From a virus, in the IMG/VR virus record IMGVR_UViG_3300021962_000058, positions 1 through 64,000 of that record: DNA of 64,000 nt; one strand, given 5' to 3'. This document shows positions 26,655 through 35,200 of this stretch, one piece after another. Each line of letters opens with the position of its first letter. Position 1 is the stretch's first letter. A program made the position numbers and the translations under genes. The notes beneath the pieces were generated by a model. That model was not told the DNA's origin. It searched no databases and saw only the letters and a program-made list of their open reading frames with translations.

Positions 26655-26840
26655 ATGGCAATCTACTCCGCCTGCTCCAACCTTGAAACCCGCGAAACCA
26701 TGTGGGTTGCACGCAAGACTGATGACGCCCCCCAGTACACGTTCGCTGGTCAGATCAACCCCGTAGAGGGTTGGTGGTTGGCAGGTGTCTCCGCCGATCG
26801 CTACGCTTCGGACGTGGTGGCACCCCAGTGGGAGGGGTGA
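26655..26840 (+). CDS. hypothetical protein, 61 aa
   Basis: Trp-rich beta-type protein (MWVARKTDDAPQYTFAG; VEGWWLAGVS). Last gene of the G+C-rich array. Unknown. Confidence 0.6.
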   Translation: MAIYSACSNLETRETMWVARKTDDAPQYTFAGQINPVEGWWLAGVSADRYASDVVAPQWEG

Positions 26841-26928
26841 CCCCCCATCCTAGCACACGGGCAGTGGGTGCGTGGGATGCAGGTCCCCCGCCGCCCGCCC
26901 CGTGCGGTCGCGGCGCGTGATGGGGGGT
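26840..26928. terminator. Long G+C-rich inverted repeat closing the cassette region
   Basis: ACCCCCCATC (26840-26849) pairs perfectly with GATGGGGGGT (26919-26928). The ~69 bases between are G+C-rich and themselves fold-prone. TTGTTATAAAAA follows. Probably terminates cassette transcription. The remaining gap to 27079 is A+T-rich and shows no gene. Confidence 0.55.
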
Positions 26929-27079
26929 TGTTATAAAAACCCCTAACTACCCTAACCTACAAAGTGTTACGGACGCGAGAGAAATATCAGACTCATTAAA
27001 CATCGAAAATCAAAAAATTTTTCGCCAATAAAAAGTTCTCATAAGGTTGATATATAAAAAATAAAAAAATATCAAAAGA

Positions 27080-27250
27080 ATGAGAAAAAAATCCGGAGAA
27101 GAAAAACGCCCCATAGAAGTCGATCCGATCAGTGGGGAGTATTCGATTAAACTACCAGAATGGATGGTCAATGAGCTTTCGTGGTACGAGGATACTGAGA
27201 TTACGTTTACCTTAGAGGGTAGTGAACTTATACTTTCAGAATCCGAATGA
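27080..27250 (+). CDS. AbrB/MazE-like small protein, 56 aa
   Basis: VDPISGEYSIKLPEWMVNEL then YEDTEITFTLEGSELILSE: the strand, LP-x-x-hydrophobic, ED/GD-T-x-hydrophobic, final strand order of AbrB-like swapped hairpins. Second such protein in the window (other at 5643). ATGA overlap with the next gene. DNA-binding regulator plausible. Confidence 0.65.
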   Translation: MRKKSGEEKRPIEVDPISGEYSIKLPEWMVNELSWYEDTEITFTLEGSELILSESE

Positions 27251-27405
27251 AAAAATATGATATCTATGTAAAAGATAGATGTATCTTTCATTCAGTAACT
27301 GAAAGTGAATTCAAAACGACATGGAGCACTTTGAATATTATGGTCGGAATTATGAAGACTGAATACTGTTCAGAGGACCTCCATTACAAAGAAGTAGTTG
27401 ATTGA
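27247..27405 (+). CDS. conserved cyanophage-type small protein, 52 aa
   Basis: MKKYDIYVKDRCIFHSVTES, then EFKTTWSTLNIMVGI: a short strand-helix protein often found beside the AbrB-like gene in cyanomyoviruses. Its stop overlaps the -35 box of the next promoter. Confidence 0.6.
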   Translation: MKKYDIYVKDRCIFHSVTESEFKTTWSTLNIMVGIMKTEYCSEDLHYKEVVD

Positions 27406-27430
27406 CAATCACTACATAATACTGTATGAT
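27402..27430 (+). promoter_or_regulatory. Consensus sigma70-type promoter
   Basis: TTGACA, 17-bp spacer, TATGAT: the best -35/-10 pair in the window, 23 bp before the ATG at 27453. Confidence 0.75.
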
Positions 27431-27452
27431 ATGACTGAAAATTAATCAAGTT

Positions 27453-28208
27453 ATGACAAAAGGATTTACTGTAAAGGCAAAGAGTCCAGTAGTCACCAAA
27501 GAACCTGAATGGGACTACGACAAGGCAAGAGAAATGGTACGTGGAAAGACAATTGTATTTTGTCTTCCTGGACGTGGTGTTTCCTATACATATCTGAAAA
27601 ACTTTGTACAACTTTGTTTTGATCTTGTACAAGCAGGTGCAAGTATTCAGATCTCACAAGATTATAGTTCAATGGTGAACTTTGCACGTTGTAAGTGTCT
27701 GGGTGCAAATGTTCTGCGCGGTCCTGATCAAAAGCCTTGGGATGGAAAACTGAATTATGATTGGCAACTGTGGATTGATAGTGATATCGTCTTTAACAGT
27801 GAAAAGTTCTGGCAACTCGTTCTGATGGATCAAGACATTGCCGCTGGTTGGTATTGTACCGAAGATGGTATGACCACCTCAGTTGCACACTGGTTGGATG
27901 AAGATGATTTCAGAGGCAATGGTGGTGTCATGAATCACGAAACTCTGGAAAGCATTCAGAAGCGTCGGAAACCATTTACTGTTGATTACACTGGATTTGG
28001 TTGGGTTCTGATCAAGAACGGTGTGTTTGAGCACGAAGAGATGAAGTATCCTTGGTTTGCACCGAAGATGCAGGTCTTTGAATCTGGTGAAGTTCAAGAC
28101 ATGTGTGGAGAAGATGTATCCTTCTGTTTGGATGCAAAAGAAGCAGGATTTGAAATCTGGTGCGATCCTCGCATTCGCGTCGGTCACGAAAAGTCACGTA
28201 TTATCTAA
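27453..28208 (+). CDS. glycosyltransferase-like protein (GT-A fold), 251 aa
   Basis: Starts with a strand TIVFCLPGRGVS; the nucleotide-sugar DxD motif is in WIDSDIVF. Downstream GFGWVLIKNGVF and GEDVSFCLDAKEAGFEIWCD-P-RIRVGHEK match the ED-x-x-x-C acceptor-side block of family-2-like enzymes. A soluble enzyme, perhaps glycosylating phage DNA, virion or host polysaccharide. Cyanomyoviruses carry similar genes next to speD. Confidence 0.7.
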   Translation: MTKGFTVKAKSPVVTKEPEWDYDKAREMVRGKTIVFCLPGRGVSYTYLKNFVQLCFDLVQAGASIQISQDYSSMVNFARCKCLGANVLRGPDQKPWDGKLNYDWQLWIDSDIVFNSEKFWQLVLMDQDIAAGWYCTEDGMTTSVAHWLDEDDFRGNGGVMNHETLESIQKRRKPFTVDYTGFGWVLIKNGVFEHEEMKYPWFAPKMQVFESGEVQDMCGEDVSFCLDAKEAGFEIWCDPRIRVGHEKSRII

Positions 28209-28209
28209 G

Positions 28210-28374
28210 ATGGCACAAGAGCGGTATAATATTCTCTGTAACGGTCGGAAAATATACCAAAACCTTACAGAGGAAGAATACTTCGATACTATGGAGGATC
28301 TGTCCCAACAGTTTTATGAGACAGGTTCTCCAAGTCCAAGCGAACTTGAAACTGAAATTTATTTGGAGAATTAA
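28210..28374 (+). CDS. acidic small protein, 54 aa
   Basis: MAQERYNILCNGRKIYQNLT, then an EEEYFDTMEDLSQQFYETG helix. Start ATG right after the glycosyltransferase stop. A common cyanophage small ORF of unknown role. Confidence 0.65.
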   Translation: MAQERYNILCNGRKIYQNLTEEEYFDTMEDLSQQFYETGSPSPSELETEIYLEN

Positions 28375-28377
28375 ACA

Positions 28378-28533
28378 ATGGCTGCAAAATCCAGTGGTGG
28401 TCTCAACAAAAGAACGTCTTATATTCCTGGACCTCCTAAAAAGTCTCGCCAAGGCGATGGCATGGGAACCAAATATGCCGCGTCTTCTCGCAATGGAGCA
28501 CGTAAAAAGTATAGAGGACAAGGTAAAGGATAA
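28378..28533 (+). CDS. basic Gly/Lys/Ser-rich protein, 51 aa
   Basis: MAAKSSGGLNKRTSYIPGPP, then KKSRQGDGMG and RKKYRGQGKG: disordered, strongly basic, probably nucleic-acid binding. TAATG overlap with the next gene. Confidence 0.65.
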   Translation: MAAKSSGGLNKRTSYIPGPPKKSRQGDGMGTKYAASSRNGARKKYRGQGKG

Positions 28534-29168
28534 TGGCATATTTAAACCATAGTCTTCCTGATTGGTCTTGTTATATTCGTAATGAATTCTTATTCAACCA
28601 TAAAAAGGGACATGGTGAAGTAACCAAATGTGATGTACATTCGGTCGCAAGTATTGAGAAAAGAGTTCCTCTATTTGAGGCATTTCTTGAAAATGGCGTG
28701 AATTGGACTCGGCGTCCTCTTCACGCTTTTTGCTGGAAACCCGATGCTGCAATCGAACCTCTTGAAGATATTATGTATTGGGATTGCTTTTCACCATATA
28801 TTGATGTGCAAAAACGTGCTCGTCTTGCTGGATTACAGGCAGAATTGATTCGTCCAGATGGAAAAAAGGTTCTTGGAACCTATATGTTCACTCTTGATTG
28901 GTCATGGGAGAACAAAGGAGTTCCAGATCTTAATTTTTCAGAAACTCCTGAGCATAAATGTGCTCATTTGTTCAAAGTTGAGACTGGAAATTACTATGCT
29001 TATCCAAATAATCGCATTATTTGGTATGATAATGCCTGGACTTTTAATCGAATTAATAAAAATCCTGGATATGAGATTGATTTAACGACATATTCGGTCG
29101 AAAATAAGAGAAAACTTGAAACTTCCGACCATTATATGTACGAAATTACAGATTTGGATCAGAAATAA
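28533..29168 (+). CDS. conserved cyanomyovirus protein, 211 aa
   Basis: LPDWSCYIRNEFLFNHKKG, WTRRPLHAFCWKPD, GTYMFTLDWSW, ETPEHKCAHLFKVETGNYYA. I recall this protein from cyanomyovirus genomes near speD and the baseplate genes, without known activity. Mixed alpha-beta, probably soluble. Confidence 0.65.
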   Translation: MAYLNHSLPDWSCYIRNEFLFNHKKGHGEVTKCDVHSVASIEKRVPLFEAFLENGVNWTRRPLHAFCWKPDAAIEPLEDIMYWDCFSPYIDVQKRARLAGLQAELIRPDGKKVLGTYMFTLDWSWENKGVPDLNFSETPEHKCAHLFKVETGNYYAYPNNRIIWYDNAWTFNRINKNPGYEIDLTTYSVENKRKLETSDHYMYEITDLDQK

Positions 29169-29171
29169 ATA
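29164..29171 (+). promoter_or_regulatory. Late promoter variant AATAAATA
   Basis: AATAAATA overlapping the stop of the 28533 gene, 36 bp before the speD ATG (21 bp before the alternative TTG). Confidence 0.45.
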
Positions 29172-29206
29172 AATTTTTTAATCAAACTGAGTTGAAACAA
29201 TATTCG

Positions 29207-29533
29207 ATGGGCAAGCACCTGCTCCTAGAGGTGTATGATGTGGATTTTGAAGCGATTAATGACGTAGAATCGCTTCAAAATGCAATGATTAGAGGTATTA
29301 ATCGTGCCAAAATGACGATTTTGAACACTTTTTCACATTGTTTCATACCACAAGGGTGTACAGTCGTCATTGCACTTGCAGAAAGTCACGTTTCTTGCCA
29401 CACTTGGCCAGAAAATGGGTGTTTGGCAGTAGATGTGTACACTTGTGGAGATGGAAACCCACGACTAATTGCTCTTGAAATCTTAAAATATCTCAATTCA
29501 GACTCATATTCACTTCGTGAAGTCGATCGTTAA
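29207..29533 (+). CDS. speD: S-adenosylmethionine decarboxylase (SpeD), 108 aa
   Basis: MGKHLLLEVYDVD, LNTFSHCFIPQGCTVVIALA, then ESHVSCHTWPENGCLAVDVY-TCG. ESHVS supplies the Ser that self-cleaves to the pyruvoyl group, and the HTWPE-G-x-AVDVYTCG block is the active-site signature of the prokaryotic class. It makes decarboxylated AdoMet for spermidine synthesis; in phages it is thought to support polyamine supply for DNA packing. A typical cyanophage auxiliary gene. TTG at 29192 is an alternative start adding five residues. Confidence 0.9.
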   Translation: MGKHLLLEVYDVDFEAINDVESLQNAMIRGINRAKMTILNTFSHCFIPQGCTVVIALAESHVSCHTWPENGCLAVDVYTCGDGNPRLIALEILKYLNSDSYSLREVDR

Positions 29534-29541
29534 ATAGACAT

Positions 29542-29592
29542 AAGGAGATAGCAACCTCCTTTATAAAAGTTCTGTTTTATTCATTAAAACAG
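29542..29592 (+). terminator. Terminator-like tandem hairpins
   Basis: AAGGAG...CTCCTT (29542-29561) is followed by CTGTTTT-attcatt-AAAACAG (29572... to 29592). The second hairpin runs into the AGGAG ribosome site of the next gene and may modulate its translation. Confidence 0.5.
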
Positions 29593-29600
29593 GAGCTAAA

Positions 29601-29843
29601 ATGTCGAATTTACCAGTCGATAGAGACTCAAACTACATGTATCAGATGTGGGGAACCACTAGACTTACAAGTGATTATGGTAGTTTAGAGGAAAAAAGGG
29701 TGATTCAAGAGGTCATACACGATCTTGCACCTAGACATGATTTAAAAAAACAAGAAGAATTGCATGAAAAGATTCGTAATGATGAAGATTATGATGATTG
29801 GGAGTATGGAACAGAGCCAACATATGGAATTCCTTGGAAATAG
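29601..29843 (+). CDS. conserved cyanophage small protein, 80 aa
   Basis: MSNLPVDRDSNYMYQMWGTT, then a charged middle and an EYGTEPTYGIPWK end. Good AGGAG site six bases before the ATG. Sits between speD and gp25 as in other cyanomyoviruses; role unknown. Confidence 0.65.
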   Translation: MSNLPVDRDSNYMYQMWGTTRLTSDYGSLEEKRVIQEVIHDLAPRHDLKKQEELHEKIRNDEDYDDWEYGTEPTYGIPWK

Positions 29844-29845
29844 CG

Positions 29846-29853
29846 AATAAATA
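29846..29853 (+). promoter_or_regulatory. Late promoter variant AATAAATA
   Basis: AATAAATA 23 bp before the gp25 ATG, the expected place for a T4-type late promoter of the baseplate block. Confidence 0.6.
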
Positions 29854-29875
29854 ATCTGAGAAAATCTATATCTCA

Positions 29876-30274
29876 ATGGCAGTTACAAGAATATCCAGAG
29901 GATATAAAGATATTAGTCTTTCTTTTGATCCACATCCTGTGACAAAAGATTTACCTACTTTGACGAATGAGAGAGCAATTTCAAGATCTGTCCGTAATTT
30001 GGTTGAAACTAACTTGACGGAAAGATTTTTTAATCCCTTTCTCGGATCGAATGTACGTAGATCTTTATTCGAATTTATTGATTATGGTACTGCATCTGCA
30101 ATCCAAGATCAAATTGTAACTACCATTGAGAACTTTGAACCAAGGGTTAATAATGTTCGGGTTGAGGTAGAACCAAGACCTGATGAAAATACTTTTGAAG
30201 TGGCAGTTTTTTTTGATATTATTGGAGAAACTTTAAGACAACAATTTTCATTCTTATTAGAGGCAACAAGATAA
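29876..30274 (+). CDS. 25: Baseplate wedge subunit gp25, 132 aa
   Basis: NERAISRSVRNLVETNLTER, FFNPFLGSNVRRSLFEFIDY, then IENFEPRVNNVRVEVEP: the T4 gp25 / T6SS TssE-type fold, with the EPR motif that starts sheath polymerisation. Length equals T4 gp25 as I remember it. One base before gp6, as a coupled baseplate pair. Virion structural, cytoplasmic assembly. Confidence 0.93.
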   Translation: MAVTRISRGYKDISLSFDPHPVTKDLPTLTNERAISRSVRNLVETNLTERFFNPFLGSNVRRSLFEFIDYGTASAIQDQIVTTIENFEPRVNNVRVEVEPRPDENTFEVAVFFDIIGETLRQQFSFLLEATR

Positions 30275-30275
30275 A

Positions 30276-32201
30276 ATGCCTTTTACACAGTTTACGAATC
30301 TAGATTTCGATCAAATTAAGACTCAAATCAAGAGTTATCTCCGTGCAAATTCAAATTTCACGGATTTTGATTTTGAGGGATCAAACTTTTCTGTGTTGAT
30401 TGACACGTTAGCGTATAACACGTATATTACGGCATTCAACTCTAATATGATCGTGAATGAATCCTTCTTGGATTCTGCCGTTTTAAGAGAAAACGTTGTT
30501 TCGCTAGCAAGAAATATTGGTTACGTACCACGTTCCAGAAGCGCCGCTAGGGCGTCTATTACGTTTGATGTACCAACTAATACCTCCAGTCCTTTCATCA
30601 CTCTACAAGCGGGTCTGGTGTGTGTTGGCGTATCAGATGACACTTCATATAGATTCTCAATTTCTGAGGATATTACTACAACAGTAAAGGATGGAATTGC
30701 AAGATTTGGATCTTCTTCATCTCCTATCTTAGTCTATCAAGGAACATACCTGACCAAACAATGGGTAGTTGATGGATCCCAAGATCAAAGATTTATTTTA
30801 GAAAATTCTGGAATTGATACTTCCAGAATTGTTGTGTATGTAAGAGGTATCAATGATAGTGGATTAGGAAGAGAATATTTCAAAGTTGATAATATTTTAA
30901 ATATTGATAAGAATTCTGAAATTTATTTAATACAAGAAGTTCAGGATGAGAAGTATGAACTTCTTTTTGGTGATGGATATTTTGGCAAAAAACTTGAAAA
31001 TAATGCAGTAATCACTGCACGATATATTGTGACAGAGGGAGTGGACGGAAATGGAGCGTCTTCTTTTGCATTTCAAGGAAATTTTGTTGACGCATCTGGT
31101 GTAAAAGTTATTCCATCAAGACGCATTAGTATTAATACGATTGATAGGGCTAGAAATGGTGGGGACATAGAACCCATTTCATCCGTAAAATATTTTGCGC
31201 CTAGACTATACTCATCACAATATAGAGCAGTTACTTCAAGAGACTATGAGGCGATTATACAATCAATATATTCAAATACAGAATCTGTCGCTGTTGTTGG
31301 TGGAGAAGAACTAAGTCCACCAGAATTTGGAACAGTTCAGATTAGTATTAAACCAAAAAATGGTACATATGTTTCAGATTTTGATAAGCAAAATATTCTT
31401 TCAAAATTGAAGCAGTATTCGATTGCAGGAATTAATCAAAAGATAGTCGATCTTAAAATTCTTTATGTCGAAATTGATAGTTCCATTTACTATAATGCAA
31501 ATCAAGTTTCGAATGTTAACGAGTTAAGGACTCTGATTATCAATTCATTAACTGATTACTCTAAAAATATTGACATTAATAGATTTGGTGGAAGATTCAA
31601 GTATAGCAAAATAGTTCAATTGATTGATAGGGTTGATTCTGCAATCACTTCTAATATTACAAAGGTTAAGATTAGAAGAGATATGAAGGCACTGGTGAAT
31701 CAATTTGCCCAGTATGAATTATGTTTCGGCAATCGTTTTCATATTAACCCACAAGGATATAATATAAAGAGTACAGGATTTACCGTACAAGGTTCTGATG
31801 ATATTGTTTACTTTACAGACGTTCCAAATAAAGATGCAAACGGCAATCTAGATGGAAGTGGTAAAGGTGTCTTGGCGGTAATTAGACAAACTGATAGAGG
31901 TCAAAGTCAGGTTATTTTAAAATCTATCGGAACAGTTGATTACACTAATGGGGAAATATTAGTCAATACTATTAATATTACTTCAACAGTTGCTGAAAAT
32001 GATATCATTGAAGTTCAGGCATTCCCAGATTCAAATGATGTTATCGGTCTAAAAGATTTGTATTTAAGTTTTAATGTTTCCACCAGCAAGATAAATATGC
32101 TTAAGGATGTTATTGCCTCCGGAGAGGATATCTCTGGGGTTACTTTTACAAGAGATTACTACACTTCAAGCTATTCTAACGGAGCAATCGAGAGGGAATA
32201 A
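30276..32201 (+). CDS. 6: Baseplate wedge subunit gp6, 641 aa
   Basis: Starts MPFTQFTNLDFDQIKTQIKS, then DFEGSNFSVLIDTLAYNTYI and YVPRSRSAARASITF: the N-terminal signature of T4 gp6/baseplate J-type proteins. Length is close to T4 gp6 (about 660). gp6 forms the inner baseplate ring with gp25 and gp53. The gene order gp25-gp6 supports the call. Confidence 0.92.
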   Translation: MPFTQFTNLDFDQIKTQIKSYLRANSNFTDFDFEGSNFSVLIDTLAYNTYITAFNSNMIVNESFLDSAVLRENVVSLARNIGYVPRSRSAARASITFDVPTNTSSPFITLQAGLVCVGVSDDTSYRFSISEDITTTVKDGIARFGSSSSPILVYQGTYLTKQWVVDGSQDQRFILENSGIDTSRIVVYVRGINDSGLGREYFKVDNILNIDKNSEIYLIQEVQDEKYELLFGDGYFGKKLENNAVITARYIVTEGVDGNGASSFAFQGNFVDASGVKVIPSRRISINTIDRARNGGDIEPISSVKYFAPRLYSSQYRAVTSRDYEAIIQSIYSNTESVAVVGGEELSPPEFGTVQISIKPKNGTYVSDFDKQNILSKLKQYSIAGINQKIVDLKILYVEIDSSIYYNANQVSNVNELRTLIINSLTDYSKNIDINRFGGRFKYSKIVQLIDRVDSAITSNITKVKIRRDMKALVNQFAQYELCFGNRFHINPQGYNIKSTGFTVQGSDDIVYFTDVPNKDANGNLDGSGKGVLAVIRQTDRGQSQVILKSIGTVDYTNGEILVNTINITSTVAENDIIEVQAFPDSNDVIGLKDLYLSFNVSTSKINMLKDVIASGEDISGVTFTRDYYTSSYSNGAIERE

Positions 32202-32204
32202 AAT

Positions 32205-35200
32205 ATGTCGAATTTTGAGAAGAGAGTACAAATCAATAAAATTATTGAGAGTCAACTTCCAGAATTTTTAGTTTCTGATTTTCCAAAGGCAGTAGAATTT
32301 TTAAGACAATACTACATTTCTGAGGAATTTCAAGGTGGTAATGTAGATCTTGCTGATAACCTAGATCAGTACCTGAAACTTGATAATCTAGTTCCAGAAG
32401 TTATTGTAGGCGAAACAAAACTAACTTCTAATATTTCAGCATCTGCTGGAATTGTTACTGTTACATCAACAAAAGGATTTCCATCTGAGTATGGACTTCT
32501 GAAAATCGATAATGAAATTATTACCTACACTGGTATAACCACAAATACTTTTACTGGTTGTATTCGTGGATTTAGTGGAGTTACTGGATATAATTATCTG
32601 TCTAAGTTTGATATAGATGATGGATCAAACAAAAAATCTTTGGTATTTGAGGACACTGATTCTTCGAGTCATACATCTGGATCTACCGTTAAGAATCTAA
32701 GTGTTTTATTCTTACAAGAATTTTACAAGAAGTTAAAATATACCTTTACGCCAGGACTAGAAAATAATGATTTTGTTTCCGATTTAGATGTAGGAAATTT
32801 TATTAAACATGCAAGAGATTTTTACCAGTCAAAAGGAATTGAAGAATCGGTAAAAATTCTGTTTAAAGTTCTTTATGGTGTAAATGCGGATGTCATCGAC
32901 TTAGAAAGTAGATTAATTAAACCATCATCTGCAAACTACATACGCAGAGAAATCGTTACTGCTAAAAATATTTCTGGCGATCCCCTCAAATTAGAAGGAC
33001 AAACTATATTCAAGTCTAGTGATATCAATACAAATGCTGCGGTATCAAACGTAGAAATTTTAACAAGAGATAATGAAACTTTCTATAAATTAGAACTTTT
33101 TGTCGGATATGATGAAAAAGATTTAATTAATGGAACTTTCACAGTTCCTGGAAAAACAAAAGTACTTGAAAATGTTTCAATTGGATCTTCAATAATTTCA
33201 GTCGATTCAACCATTGGTTTCTCAGAGTCTGGAACTTTAAACTTAATTAGTAGTGGAAACTCTATAAAGTATACTTCGAAATCAGTCAATCAGTTCTTTG
33301 GATGTTCTGGAGTTGTTTCATTAATTCCTCTTGGATCTGATCTCAGATCTGATGAAACAATATATGGTTATGAAAATGGAAATATCAACAAAAGAGTTGA
33401 TCTAAGAATTACTGGTGTTATTTCTGATCTTGTATCTGTTGATGATAGTTTATTAATAGATGAGGGTGAAGAGATTTTAGTAAGAAATCTTGGAAATATT
33501 ATTGAAAATCCACCAAATGGAGAAAAAACATATAAAGAAGTATTTGCAAATACTTGGATCTACAACACAAGTACTAGATATCAAGTAAGATCTATTGTAG
33601 GGTCAACTTTCACATTATACAGTTATATTGATAAATCTAGTCTTAGTGTAGGTGATAATGTTGATATTTTAGTCAGATCTAGTAATACAGTTGTTTTTAG
33701 TAATGCAACAGTAACTAGTATCAATACTGCTGTAAATCAAATTATTTTAAGTGGAATAACTGGATTTACTCCCCAACCTCTGGTTGAATATGATATAAGA
33801 AGAAAAATAAAGAAATCTAGTAGTTTAAACGTAAATATTGATGCTGGAAATAATTCTTATATTTCAAATGTACTGAATCTATATACCGACAAAGAATATG
33901 GATATGTTGTTTCCAATTCTTTACCATCATATCAAATTAATGACGAATTAATTGAATCTTCCATACCAAATGGTTCTACATTGTATCTTTCTGGTTCAAA
34001 TGATGATCGTAAAGCATACTCTAGTATAAAATTTCCACAAAATGTTAGATTCATTGATGGAGATATTGTAATATATACTTCTTCTCAACCTTTGAATGGG
34101 TTAACTTCTGGATCAAAATATTATGTAAGATTACTTCAACCCAATGAGATAAGATTATATGAATCAAGATCACTATTGGATGCGGTAAACTTAACTGATA
34201 TCAGTGGAAACGTTATAGTTCCATATCTATTTTTTGGAAATACACAGAGTTTAAATACATCCAGTCACAGATTTACATTAGCAAAGCAAGAAAATAGAAA
34301 TATATCAGCAAATAAAATATTAAGAAAGTTTCCACTACAATCCACAAAAATTAATAATAGTGAACCAGTAAAAAGATCTATTGAAACAATTTCTGGTGGA
34401 ATAGGAGTTTTAATCGACGGTGTTGAAATTACAAATCCAGAATCAATAGAAAAAATATATTATGGACCACTAAAACAATTTGACGTTCTTAATAGTGGAA
34501 ATAATTATGATATTGTCAATCCTCCCAAAATTGTAATATCAACGGGTGCTGGCACAACCGCTTTGGTTGAACCAGTAATCAATGGAAATGTTAAAAATGT
34601 TTTTGTTGATGTTCAAGATTTTGATGTTGATGATGTTGTATCAATATCTTTAACAGGAGCAAATGGATCTGGTTGTATTTTAGAACCAGTCATAGGTGAA
34701 AGGTTTAGAGAAGTTGAATTTGATAGTAGGTCACTTAATGTAGGTGGTGGAGTAGATATTAGTGATGAGACTATTACATTTTTGAAACCACATAATTTTT
34801 ATGATGGCGAACCTATCATTTATAATCAGAATGGAAATCCTGCAATATTGACAGGAAGTTTCCAAGATATATCAAATACTGTAACTGGATCATTGGTCAC
34901 TAATGACCAATACATTGCAAAATTTGTTAACACAAGAACGATTAGACTTTTTAACAACATAAATGATTTTAATGCTGGAATTAATACTGTTGGATTCTCA
35001 ACATTAACTACATTCGGAGGAATTCATAAATTTAGAACTTTACCTAGAAGGACACTAAGATCGGTAAAAGTTTTAAATGGAGGATCCGGATACACTTATA
35101 GGAAATTAAGAGTCAAACCAACTGGAATATCCACAGATTATAGTACTGTTAATTATGAAAACCATGGATTTTCTACAGGAGAAGTCATCCACTATTCGAC

